Assembly: GCA_945874895.1 (NCBI GenBank)
Contig: CAMCIC010000002.1
Coordinates: 124,001-188,000 of the forward strand
Reading direction: 5' to 3'
Length of the DNA: 64,000 bases
DNA from: Akkermansia muciniphila
Lineage (GTDB): Bacteria > Verrucomicrobiota > Verrucomicrobiia > Verrucomicrobiales > Akkermansiaceae
Of the stretch, positions 25,778 through 34,929 are shown in pieces. The notes under the pieces were generated by a model, which worked only from the letters and a program-made list of their open reading frames with translations, was not told where the DNA came from and did no database searches. The stretch's first letter is position 1. The number at the start of each line of letters is the position of its first letter. The translations under genes were made by a program, and so were the position numbers.

Positions 25778-27040
25778 ATGGATGGCACACTCATGGCAGT
25801 ATCTCTGATCGTCGTATTCTTCGTTTTCTGGAAACTGGAACTCATCGCCACCTTGTTGAATCTCAAGGCCTTCCATCCGGACATCCCAGGAACTTTGAAA
25901 GACCTGTGGACAAGGGAATCTTACGACAAAGCCCGCTCCTACACCATAAGCTCCGCACGATTTTCGCTTGTGGAATCGACCGTCCATCTGGCCCTTCTCC
26001 TGGGTTTCTGGTGTCTCGGAGGTTTCGGCTGGTTGGATGAATCCACTCGTGAATGGTTCCCTGATTCCCCCATTCGCACGGGGCTGTGCTTTCTCTCCTT
26101 GCTGATGATAGGCCAGTATGTCTCAGGATTGCCTCTCTCGATTTACGATACCTTTGTGATCGAGGAAAAATTCGGTTTCAACCAAACCACCCCCAAGGTC
26201 TTTCTCACAGATCAACTCAAAAACATCTTGTTGGGCATTGTGATTGGATTGCCCCTAGCTGCAGCCGTATTGTGGATTTTCCAGCACGTGGATCGAGCGT
26301 GGCTGTGGGCCTGGGGATCTGTATCGGCATTTCAATTGCTGATGATGTGGTTGGCTCCAGCCGTTATTTTACCCTTATTCAACCAATTCACCCCCATGCC
26401 CGAAGGCGAATTGCGTGATGCGATCGAAGCCATGGCCCGACGCTGTAACTTCCCCATCGTCGGGCTCTACGTCATGGATGGCTCCAAGCGATCGACCAAA
26501 GCCAACGCGTTTTTCACAGGCTTCGGGAAAATGAAAAAAATCGCCCTCTTCGATACACTGATCGGCAAACACAGCACGGATGAACTGGTCGCGATCCTCG
26601 CGCATGAGATCGGCCATTTCCGCTGTAAGCACATCCCTCAGCGTCTTGGAGTTTCCCTGCTCCAATCCGCGTTGTTGTTTTTCTTGATCGGCCTCGCTAC
26701 TGATCCCGATGGCACTTTTTCCCGCCTTTTATTCGATGCCTTTGGCGTGAAAACCATCAGCCCTCATGTTGGACTGGTTCTTTTTAGCATCCTCTTCTCG
26801 CCCGCTTCGCGGCTTCTGGGCATTGTTTCGAACCAATGGTCACGTCGTCATGAATTCGAAGCCGATGCCTACGCCGCCTTGCACTGTGGCTCACCCGATG
26901 CGCTGATCGCAGCTTTGAAGAAACTCACGACCGACAACCTCTCGCACCCCACGCCTCACCCATTGCGTGTGTTGCTCGACTACTCGCACCCGCCCATGAG
27001 CCAGCGTCTGGCGGCATTGGAAAAACTTCGGCCATCCTGA
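25778..27040 (+). CDS. M48 family (Ste24-like) membrane metalloprotease
   Basis: The 420-residue integral membrane protease has the zinc motif HEIGH (ILAHEIGHFRCKHIPQ, near residue 280) and the third ligand in RRHEFEADAYAAL. Both fit CAAX prenyl protease 1 (Ste24) homologues. The preceding segment DGSKRSTKANAFFTGFGKMKKIALFDTLI is typical of the family. About seven helices surround the site. Bacterial Ste24-like enzymes are thought to degrade membrane or misfolded proteins. It lies 91 bp after the coiled-coil pair on the same strand. Confidence 0.92.
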   Translation: MDGTLMAVSLIVVFFVFWKLELIATLLNLKAFHPDIPGTLKDLWTRESYDKARSYTISSARFSLVESTVHLALLLGFWCLGGFGWLDESTREWFPDSPIRTGLCFLSLLMIGQYVSGLPLSIYDTFVIEEKFGFNQTTPKVFLTDQLKNILLGIVIGLPLAAAVLWIFQHVDRAWLWAWGSVSAFQLLMMWLAPAVILPLFNQFTPMPEGELRDAIEAMARRCNFPIVGLYVMDGSKRSTKANAFFTGFGKMKKIALFDTLIGKHSTDELVAILAHEIGHFRCKHIPQRLGVSLLQSALLFFLIGLATDPDGTFSRLLFDAFGVKTISPHVGLVLFSILFSPASRLLGIVSNQWSRRHEFEADAYAALHCGSPDALIAALKKLTTDNLSHPTPHPLRVLLDYSHPPMSQRLAALEKLRPS

Positions 27041-27127
27041 GTCCAGACAGTCGAGAAAGTCCATTCCCATGAGCATGGCTCCCCCATGCCAATTGATTTC
27101 CACTTCATCAACCATCGTTTTAGTAGT

Positions 27128-28132
27128 ATGAGAAAAAAAACCACCACCATATTTCGACTCTGTCTCGCACTGCTGTCATACGGCGTTTTGCAAGGACAAG
27201 AACAACCGCCAACGGCACAAAAGAGCCCTACGGGAAAAAGATCTACGCCATCCCGCCCTGGGAAGGCGGCACCGGAAGTCTATCCGAAAACGGTGCCCTC
27301 TCCTACGGTGACTGATATTCGATATGGTCCGCATGAGCGAAATATCATCGACCTCTGGAAAGCGAAGTCCGACAAACCTACCCCTCTCGTTCTATTCATT
27401 CACGGTGGCGGTTGGGTCAATGGCAGCAAGGAACGAATCGAAACTTGCGTGAATGTGCAAACCTTACTCGACGCCGGAATTTCCGTTGCCGCTATCAACT
27501 ATCGCTACATCGCTCAGGCAACCGAGGAAGGGCTGACGCCTCCCGTGATAGGTCCTCTGCACGATGCCGCACGCGCTCTTCAGCATCTGCGGCACAACGC
27601 CAAAGAATGGAATCTCGATGCGCAACGCGTAGGGCTCACGGGCAGCTCGGCGGGCGCTTGCACGAGTTTGTGGCTCGCTTTCCATGATGACTTGGCCGAT
27701 CCGAAACATACCGATCCAATCGCCCACCAATCGACCCGCCCTCAATATGTCGCGGTGTTGCGTGCGCAGACGACCTTGGATCCCGAGCAAGCTAAGGAAT
27801 GGCTTCCCAACAGCACTTACGGTGGTCATGCCTTTGGCAAAAAATCTTTCGCTGAGGCTCTCATCGATCGAAAGAATCTGCTGCCATGGATCAAGGAATA
27901 CTCCCCCTACGCGCTCGTGACCAAGGATGATCCCGATGTGGTGATTTTTTACGAAAACATTCCGAATATGGGTAAGCCGCAGAAAGACCCGACTCACTCG
28001 GCCAACCATGGAATCGGACTTCAGAAACACTGCAAAAGCATCGGTGTTGATTGTGAAGTGATCCACCCCGGCATCAAAAATCCGGATTGCAAAACCGCAA
28101 CGGAATATCTCATCCAGGTATTGAAAAAGTAA
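27128..28132 (+). CDS. Secreted alpha/beta hydrolase (esterase/lipase-like)
   Basis: I use the ATG giving MRKKTTTIFRLCLALLSYGVLQGQ, which begins with a signal peptide; the product is 334 residues. The hydrolase core has the oxyanion HGGGW (FIHGGGWVNGS), the nucleophile elbow GSSAGA (VGLTGSSAGACTSLWLAF) and a late histidine (EVIHPGIKN). This is the layout of BD-FAE/carboxylesterase-type enzymes that often deacetylate or de-esterify polysaccharides. The family is sure; the substrate is unknown. Confidence 0.85.
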   Translation: MRKKTTTIFRLCLALLSYGVLQGQEQPPTAQKSPTGKRSTPSRPGKAAPEVYPKTVPSPTVTDIRYGPHERNIIDLWKAKSDKPTPLVLFIHGGGWVNGSKERIETCVNVQTLLDAGISVAAINYRYIAQATEEGLTPPVIGPLHDAARALQHLRHNAKEWNLDAQRVGLTGSSAGACTSLWLAFHDDLADPKHTDPIAHQSTRPQYVAVLRAQTTLDPEQAKEWLPNSTYGGHAFGKKSFAEALIDRKNLLPWIKEYSPYALVTKDDPDVVIFYENIPNMGKPQKDPTHSANHGIGLQKHCKSIGVDCEVIHPGIKNPDCKTATEYLIQVLKK

Positions 28133-28140
28133 GCTACCGC

Positions 28141-28173
28141 GGAATGGATGACGCACCACGCAGTCACCATTCC
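28141..28173. terminator. Possible bidirectional terminator hairpin
   Basis: GGAATGG pairs with CCATTCC, with a further internal TGAC/GTCA pairing, between the convergent esterase and purL stops. No strong T-run flanks it, so the role is tentative. Confidence 0.35.
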
Positions 28174-28192
28174 TTCGGCTCCTAGGGATTCA

Positions 28193-30574
28193 TCAATAAA
28201 ACTCAACGAGGCGACGTTGCCAGATCGACTTGAGTGATTTGAGATCTTCTGACAGAAGTTCTTCTGTTCCACGTGTGACCTTCAGCTTGCCATGGGCTGC
28301 TACCGCCTTGCCAAGAACGGCAAAGCTTTCCCCCTCGAAGTGTTGTTGCAATGCTGCGAGATTTTCAGGAAGAACCTCGATGAGGATGCGACCAGTCGAT
28401 TCACTGAACAAAGCCACAGCAGGGGGTAATGCACCAACAGTTGCTAGATCGATTTCCACCCCGGCTTTTTCCGAGAATGCCATTTCCGCGACAGCAGTCA
28501 CGAGGCCCCCTTCGGAGACATCGTGGGCGGAGAGGATCAAGTCGGCCATGCGGGCTTGGTGAAATTTCCGATAGGTTTGCAGGTTTTTTGCGCAATTGGT
28601 TTGCGGCACGAGCGCGCCACTGATGCCTTGCTGGCGAGCAAAAACCGAGCCACCCATTTCATCCTTGGTCTCGCCTAACAGGCAGAGAAGTGAATGATCG
28701 CGGCGCAGCGAGGAGCCAGTGACATTTGTCTGCGACTCGACAATGCCGATGCCGCTGCAAAGGAAAGTAACGGGAATGTTGATAGGACCATCCTCGGTTT
28801 CAAAGTAATTGTAGAACGAGTCTTTTCCAGAAATGAAAGGTGCTTCGAACTCTTCTGCGGCATCAGCGATGCCCTTAACGCATTCAACAAGCCGACCCAG
28901 TTCATCGGGATCGTTTGGATTGCCCATGCAGAAATTGTCGAGCAAACCGATCTTATCAGGGTTGGCGCCGACGAGCACGAGCGAGCGCATCGTTTCATCC
29001 ATGCTAGCGCGCCCCATGGCACGAGGATCCGTTTTGCCCCACTCAGGCAACAAGGAAAGACCTATCGCCATGGCTTTGGTGGAGCCATCGATCGCAATCA
29101 CCGATCCGTCCTGCGGTGCATCACCGGTGGCGCCCGCTAGGGGTTCGAGCAAGGTGTTGCCTTGGACTTTGTGGTCGTATTCGCGGATGATGGGCTCGCG
29201 TGAGCAGATCGCAAAGTCTCCTAATGCATCATGCAGAGCGGCGCTGAGGTTGATGTTTTCTCCAACGAGACCGGTAGCGCCCGGGGAGCCGGCGAAACGC
29301 GATTGCAGCTGGCGCGTCGGGGCATCGTGAAGCTTGGAGTTATCGAGCTCGCAGACGATCTCGCCGTGATGCCAGATTTTGAGAATACCGGTATCATCGG
29401 AGTGACCCAGCACAGTGAGCTCCGTCTGATAGGTGTCAGCCAGCGCCTGCAATTCCGGCAAAGAGGCTTCCTCCACGGCCAACACCATGCGCTCCTGACT
29501 CTCCGAAATGAAGACCTGCCAAGAGATGAGTCCAGGCTCTTTCAACGGTGCGTTGTCGAGAAACAACTCGCCGCCGGTCTCACTGAGCATCTCCCCCGCT
29601 GCCGAGCTAAAACCACCCGCACCGCAGTCCGTGATAAAAACGATCAGATTACGATCGCGGGCGGCCAAGATGAAGTCCGCGGCCTTTTTCTCCTCGATGG
29701 GATTGCCAATCTGCACCGCACTCTGGTCCTCGACGTGGCTATCGCCCGTCAGTGAGGCAGAAGAGAAGGTGGCACCTTTCAATCCATCGCGCCCAGTGCG
29801 ACCACCGACGACGATGATTTTCAGCCCAGGGCGCATTTTTTTATCGATGTATGGCTGATCGATGACGCCTGCCGTACCAGCATAGACGAGAGGATTGTAA
29901 ATGTAGGTTGGGTCAAACTGGATCGCGCCGCTGACTGTCGGAATGCCCATACGGTTGCCATAATCCCGCACCCCGCGCACGACACCGCGCATGATTCCCA
30001 GCGGGTGAATGACGTCCTTGCCCTTAATCGTGGCAGGATTGGTGTCAGGCGCGCCAAAGCAAAAGACATCGACGTTGGCGATCGGCTTGGCGCCTTTTCC
30101 GGCACCGAGAATATCACGCACCACTCCACCGATGCCGGTATTGGCACCTGCATAAGGCTCGATGGCACTGGGGTGATTGTGAGTTTCCACCTTAAGGCAA
30201 ACCGCTTTCTGGTCGTCGAGTCGGATGAAACCCGCGTTATCATGAAAACAGCTCAGCACGAAGTCCGGCTTCTTTTCCATGATTCTCTCGCTGGGCTTCT
30301 TGATGAATGTTTTGAAGAGCGAGTGAATGGTTTCGGTGCCGTTGGGAGTCTCGTGCGTGATGGTGGCGGCGAAAATCCGATGCTTGCAATGTTCGCTCCA
30401 GGTTTGGGCGATCACTTCCATTTCCACATCCGTGGGCTCACGATCCCACTCGCGATAGATCCCTTGCACCACTTCCATGTCCTCGCGGGAAAGCGAGAGC
30501 TTCATGGAATCGCTCAGGGCCTTGAGTTCTTCACCGGTGAGATTGCGAATGGGGATGTGGCGATAGCTTTTCAT
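28193..30574 (-). CDS. purL: Phosphoribosylformylglycinamidine synthase subunit PurL
   Basis: It makes formylglycinamidine ribonucleotide in purine synthesis, together with PurQ and PurS. I choose the ATG giving MKSYRHIPIRNLTGEELKAL, 793 residues; the track start adds 41 residues with no family match. Marks are EVIAQTWSEHCKHRIF with the catalytic histidine, CLKVETHNHPSAIEPYAGANTGIGGVVRD, VGGRTGRDGLKGATFSSASL and the later DGSTKAMAIGLS and VSEGGL segments. The size fits the PurQ-dependent form. purQ and purS are not in this window. It is a single gene here. Confidence 0.95.
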   Translation of the reverse strand: MKSYRHIPIRNLTGEELKALSDSMKLSLSREDMEVVQGIYREWDREPTDVEMEVIAQTWSEHCKHRIFAATITHETPNGTETIHSLFKTFIKKPSERIMEKKPDFVLSCFHDNAGFIRLDDQKAVCLKVETHNHPSAIEPYAGANTGIGGVVRDILGAGKGAKPIANVDVFCFGAPDTNPATIKGKDVIHPLGIMRGVVRGVRDYGNRMGIPTVSGAIQFDPTYIYNPLVYAGTAGVIDQPYIDKKMRPGLKIIVVGGRTGRDGLKGATFSSASLTGDSHVEDQSAVQIGNPIEEKKAADFILAARDRNLIVFITDCGAGGFSSAAGEMLSETGGELFLDNAPLKEPGLISWQVFISESQERMVLAVEEASLPELQALADTYQTELTVLGHSDDTGILKIWHHGEIVCELDNSKLHDAPTRQLQSRFAGSPGATGLVGENINLSAALHDALGDFAICSREPIIREYDHKVQGNTLLEPLAGATGDAPQDGSVIAIDGSTKAMAIGLSLLPEWGKTDPRAMGRASMDETMRSLVLVGANPDKIGLLDNFCMGNPNDPDELGRLVECVKGIADAAEEFEAPFISGKDSFYNYFETEDGPINIPVTFLCSGIGIVESQTNVTGSSLRRDHSLLCLLGETKDEMGGSVFARQQGISGALVPQTNCAKNLQTYRKFHQARMADLILSAHDVSEGGLVTAVAEMAFSEKAGVEIDLATVGALPPAVALFSESTGRILIEVLPENLAALQQHFEGESFAVLGKAVAAHGKLKVTRGTEELLSEDLKSLKSIWQRRLVEFY

Positions 30575-30779
30575 GCGGAAAATGACTTGATGGTTCCGTG
30601 CGGGGAACGCCGCGACTTCACCACAGTTTGCTCGGCTGTGACAGATTTTTTTGTAGCGAAATGCGCGACTGAATGAGCCGTGCAGGATTCCTTTCACGAG
30701 ACCGTGGGGCTTGCATACGGGGCACTTGCAAACAATTTCCTTGAGAAAACCTAGGTTCTAACGAAGATATCGACCACCG

Positions 30780-32078
30780 ATGACAAAACGGAATTTGATT
30801 CACACATGCATGATCCTAGCAACCGCTTCGATCGGTAGCGGATGCAAACAGAAAACGATCACCGCCGCGCCTAAAACGGTGACAGAAATGGCTATCCCCA
30901 AGCCCGCGCCGATTCCTGTGAGTGTATCGCCGCAAGGAATGATGCGAGGAGGTAAGCCATATTTCGTTCAGGGAGTGGGCGGAGACAAGAACCTCAAAGC
31001 TTTAGCGGACCGTGGCGGCAATTCCATCCGCACCTGGTCCACCAACGGCCTGGGAAGCATACTCGACGAGGCAGAAAAGCTGGGACTCACGGTCAGCGCC
31101 GGGATTTGGCTAGAAAACGAATGCAGTTGGTTCTCCTACAAAAATCCGGAACATTGCAAAAAACAATCGGATCGCGTGCGCAAGGAAGTCAATCTCTATC
31201 GAAATTACCCAGCACTGCTCGCCTGGGGTGTGGGCAATGAGGCGGAGGGTGATGGATCGAATGATGCCTATTGGCAGCAACTGGAACGACTGGCTGTTAT
31301 GGTGAAGGAAATCGATCCTCAGCACCCCACATTCACAGCTGTGGCGGGTTTGAATCCCTCAAAAACCCAGGGTTTGATGAAATTCACACCCAGTCTTGAT
31401 TATGTAGGCATCAATACCTATGGCGGCGTGTTCGGCCTGCGCAAGCATTTGCAGAACGTCGGATGGAATCGCCCTTGGTTGCTCACGGAATGGGGACCTC
31501 GTGGATTTTGGGAGAGCAAAAAAACATCTTTTGGTGCTCCGCTCGAACAGAACAGCAGCGAAAAAGCTGCGATGATGATGCGGGCCTATCGCGAAGTGAT
31601 CCGACCCGAGGGAGGATGCCTCGGAAACTATGCCTTCGTCTGGGGATGGAAGTTCGAAGCCACAGCCACTTGGTTCGGTCTCTACACTCATGAGGGAGAC
31701 ACCACCGCGTCGGTGGATACCCTTGAAGAAGTTTGGAAAGGTCGCAAACCAGAGAACCTTGCGCCTGAGATCGGTCCCATCAGCAGCATGCCCGCTGCCG
31801 CACTGGCACCTGGTCAAAAATGGCAACCACGAGTGGAATCCAAGGATCCCGATTCTGATCCGTTGCAATGGCAGTGGGCCGTGTTGCCGGAACTGCAGGG
31901 TCACCAGCACAACGGCTGCAAAATCCCCGCCTTTGTTGCCGACACAGTCGTTGCAGCTCAGACCGCCACCCCCGAGGCAAAGGCGCCGCAAAAACACGGG
32001 ATGTATCGCCTCTACGTCTGGGTCAAAGATGGTCACGGTCACGTGGCCACCGCCAACGCGCCATTCGAAGTGCGTTGA
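30780..32078 (+). CDS. Exported GH2-like TIM-barrel glycosidase
   Basis: The 432-residue protein has a lipoprotein-like signal (NLIHTCMILATASIGSGC), though the lipobox is imperfect (GSGC). The catalytic domain (about 50-330) resembles the GH2 TIM barrel, with the acid/base glutamate in LLAWGVGNEAEGDGS and the nucleophile in RPWLLTEWGPRGFW. A C-terminal Ig-like domain (about 340-432, RVESKDPDSDPLQWQW ... RLYVWVKDGHGHVATANAPF) follows. It probably acts on beta-linked glycans at the cell surface. Convergent with valS. Confidence 0.8.
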   Translation: MTKRNLIHTCMILATASIGSGCKQKTITAAPKTVTEMAIPKPAPIPVSVSPQGMMRGGKPYFVQGVGGDKNLKALADRGGNSIRTWSTNGLGSILDEAEKLGLTVSAGIWLENECSWFSYKNPEHCKKQSDRVRKEVNLYRNYPALLAWGVGNEAEGDGSNDAYWQQLERLAVMVKEIDPQHPTFTAVAGLNPSKTQGLMKFTPSLDYVGINTYGGVFGLRKHLQNVGWNRPWLLTEWGPRGFWESKKTSFGAPLEQNSSEKAAMMMRAYREVIRPEGGCLGNYAFVWGWKFEATATWFGLYTHEGDTTASVDTLEEVWKGRKPENLAPEIGPISSMPAAALAPGQKWQPRVESKDPDSDPLQWQWAVLPELQGHQHNGCKIPAFVADTVVAAQTATPEAKAPQKHGMYRLYVWVKDGHGHVATANAPFEVR

Positions 32079-32172
32079 GTTTTTTCATGCCATACCATAG
32101 CGCCGTCTTCCGAGTCGATAGACGACAGCGGTCACGGGCGGGCATACCCATGATCACTCGCGTGATGCTGGG

Positions 32173-32205
32173 AAAAAAACGATGAATGAATAAAAACGAT
32201 TCATC
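32173..32205 (-). terminator. Terminator of valS
   Basis: On the minus strand GATGAAT pairs with ATTCATC around an 11-base loop and runs into GTTTTTTT. It overlaps the last codons of valS. Confidence 0.65.
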
Positions 32206-34867
32206 TCAAGGCTTCCAACATTTCCCCTAGCTGCGACAACTTCCCTTTCCATTCCAGCAAACGGGCTTTTTCCTGTTCCACCACATCGACGGGCGCGCGC
32301 TCCACGAAACTGGCATTGCCCAACTTTGCTTCGCACTTTACGACTTCCTTGCTGAGCTTGTCGATTTCTTTGCTGAGACGCACTTTCTCCGCTTCTACAT
32401 CGATCAAACCTTCCAATGGGAGATAGACTTCTCCGATGGGAGTGATCGCCACGGGAGTGCCCTTGGGGGACTCGTAGGAATCATCGATCCGGATCTCCCC
32501 TGCTCCTGACAACAAGGCGAGAACATCAGATTCACCCGCCAACCACGATGGTGCGTTTTTGACGATGAATGTTACATCGCGACGAGTTGCCACGTTGTAT
32601 TCAAATTTCAGATTCCGCATACGCCCCGTGGCTTCGTAAATGCCAGTCACTTGAGCCTGTGCGCTTTTGGCATCATATCCGTGCAACAATGAATGCTCCG
32701 GCAAGCTACGGTTCATGAGGAATTCTCCATGCGGCACGTAACCCATACGCGCGGACAATTCTTCCGTGACGTGAGGCATGTAGGGATGGAGCAATTGGAG
32801 GAATCGGCTCATCACCGCATCAAAAACCGCAAGTGTGCGGTCTCTCTCTGCCGCGGTGGCCGTGTTTCTCAGATCGCCCTTCACCGCCTCGAGGAACCAG
32901 TCACAAAACTCGCTCCACAAGAACTCGTGCATTTTCTGCGCGATTTCGCCGAAACGGTATTCGCCATACGATTCCTCGAGCTGCAACGCCAACGCATCGA
33001 GCTTAGCCATGATATCGATGTGATACGGTCGCAGCGAATTCAGAGGAGGCAGAGGCATCACACCGCCATCGCTCGCCATCTGGCGGAAACGGCAGGCGTT
33101 GTAGATTTTGTTCGCGAAGTTTCGCCCTTCCTCGACTTGCGATTCATCGAAGCGAACATCGCTACCTACCGGAGCGATCCGCAGCAGCCCGAAGCGTAGA
33201 CCATCCGCCCCGAACTGATCCATCAGATCCAACGGATCCGGGGAATTGCCTAGCTGTTTGCTCATCTTCCGACCTTGCAAATCGCGGATGATGGAGGTGA
33301 AGTAGACGTTGCGGAATGGCAGTTCGTCCATGAATTCGTAACCCGCCATGATCATGCGTGCCACCCAGAAAAAGATGATGTCTGGTCCCGTGACGAGGTC
33401 ATTGGTGGGATAGAATTTTTTGCGAGTGTCGTCATCCATGGTCGCGAAGGGCCAGAGCCACGAACTGAACCAGGTATCCATGCTATCCTCATCCTGAACC
33501 CAGTTTTCGGCATCAGCGGGAGGCTCCGTTCCTACGTGAATGTCACCCTTCTGCCGATCCGAGAGATCGAGGGTTTCCGCTTGCTGCAGTGCGTCCGACT
33601 TCTCCTTACGATACCAGACAGGGATGCGATGTCCCCACCAGAGTTGCCGACTGATGCACCAGTCCTGAAGATTTCCCATCCAGTGGGCAAAAGTTTTTTT
33701 CCAGCGCTCGGGGCGGAATACGATCTCCCCGTTTTCCACGGCGGCAGCTGTGCGATCCACCGCAGGATATCGCAGGAACCATTGCAAGGAAAGGCGCGGT
33801 TCGATGGGAACATCCGCACGCTCACTGAAGCCCACATTGTTCGAATAATCTTCCTCTTTCACCAGAGCGCCCAGTTCGGCAAGTCTCTTCGCCGCCAACT
33901 TGCGCGCCACAAATCGATCGAGCCCATCGAATTCCGGACAATCGGGGCAATGAATGCGGCCATCGGGATGAAGTACATCGATGATAGGCAGAGCGTGACG
34001 TTGGCCGATTTCGAAGTCCACGCGGTCATGAGCAGGAGTGACCTTCAAGGCACCGGTGCCGAACTCTTTGTCCACCGCTTCGTCAGCGATGATGGGGATC
34101 GGAGCACGCGGGAAAGGCCGCCAGACGTGCTTGCCCATCAGATCTTGGTATCGTTCATCGAGCGGATGAACTGCTACCGCCGTATCACCCATCAGTGTCT
34201 CGGGCCGGGTTGTGGAGATTTCCAGAAAACGCCCAGGCTCCTCTACGACCTCGTAGCGCATCGTGTAAAATTTGCCGTTTTGCTGTTTGGGTATGACCTC
34301 CTCATCGCTCAATGCGGTTAGGGATACAGGGCACCAATTGACCATGCGCAGTCCGCGATAGATCAATCCTTTTTCGAACAACTTCACGAACACATCCTGC
34401 ACCGCGCGGGTGTAATCCGCATCCATAGTGAAACGCTCACGACTCCAGTCGCACGAGCAACCGAGACGTTTCAACTGCCCGATGATGATATCACCGTATT
34501 GTTCTTTCCATGCCCAAACACGTTTGAGGAATTCCTCACGACCAAGGTCGCGGCGCGTTTTGCCCTCCTCCTTGCGGATCAGTTGTTCGACCTTTGTCTG
34601 GGTGGCGATGCCCGCGTGATCGGTGCCGGGCAACCACAGCACTTCGAAACCTTTTTGTCGCGCCCGACGCGCGAGGATGTCCTGCAGGGCATTATTCAAC
34701 ACGTGCCCCAAATGGAGAATCCCGGTCACATTCGGAGGCGGAATCACGATCGAGTAGGCCGGCTTGACGGATCGGGGGTCCGCTTCGAAACAACGGCCTT
34801 CGATCCACGCGGCATACCACTTGGCTTCCACGTCCTTGGGTTCGTATCCTTTGGGTAACTCTGACAT
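32201..34867 (-). CDS. valS: Valyl-tRNA synthetase
   Basis: This class I synthetase charges tRNA-Val. The ATG giving MSELPKGYEPKDVEAKWYAAW yields 888 residues; the track start adds 14. The HIGH motif is GILHLGHVLNN near residue 40. The KMSKS motif reads KMSKQ (LQGRKMSKQLGNSPDPLDL), a change of the last residue. The editing domain, with TTRPETLMGDTAVAVHP, is complete. A C-terminal coiled coil (VEAEKVRLSKEIDKLSKEVVKCEAKLGN) contacts tRNA in this family. It has its own terminator. Confidence 0.96.
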   Translation of the reverse strand: MSELPKGYEPKDVEAKWYAAWIEGRCFEADPRSVKPAYSIVIPPPNVTGILHLGHVLNNALQDILARRARQKGFEVLWLPGTDHAGIATQTKVEQLIRKEEGKTRRDLGREEFLKRVWAWKEQYGDIIIGQLKRLGCSCDWSRERFTMDADYTRAVQDVFVKLFEKGLIYRGLRMVNWCPVSLTALSDEEVIPKQQNGKFYTMRYEVVEEPGRFLEISTTRPETLMGDTAVAVHPLDERYQDLMGKHVWRPFPRAPIPIIADEAVDKEFGTGALKVTPAHDRVDFEIGQRHALPIIDVLHPDGRIHCPDCPEFDGLDRFVARKLAAKRLAELGALVKEEDYSNNVGFSERADVPIEPRLSLQWFLRYPAVDRTAAAVENGEIVFRPERWKKTFAHWMGNLQDWCISRQLWWGHRIPVWYRKEKSDALQQAETLDLSDRQKGDIHVGTEPPADAENWVQDEDSMDTWFSSWLWPFATMDDDTRKKFYPTNDLVTGPDIIFFWVARMIMAGYEFMDELPFRNVYFTSIIRDLQGRKMSKQLGNSPDPLDLMDQFGADGLRFGLLRIAPVGSDVRFDESQVEEGRNFANKIYNACRFRQMASDGGVMPLPPLNSLRPYHIDIMAKLDALALQLEESYGEYRFGEIAQKMHEFLWSEFCDWFLEAVKGDLRNTATAAERDRTLAVFDAVMSRFLQLLHPYMPHVTEELSARMGYVPHGEFLMNRSLPEHSLLHGYDAKSAQAQVTGIYEATGRMRNLKFEYNVATRRDVTFIVKNAPSWLAGESDVLALLSGAGEIRIDDSYESPKGTPVAITPIGEVYLPLEGLIDVEAEKVRLSKEIDKLSKEVVKCEAKLGNASFVERAPVDVVEQEKARLLEWKGKLSQLGEMLEALR

Positions 34868-34929
34868 CGCGCAGCACGATTGCCATAGAGGAACGAAATT
34901 GTAAAGCACAGGCTTGATCCGCAGGCGGC

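Noticed and set aside
33275-34321. 348-aa plus ORF opposite valS
   Set aside because: Antisense shadow of valS.
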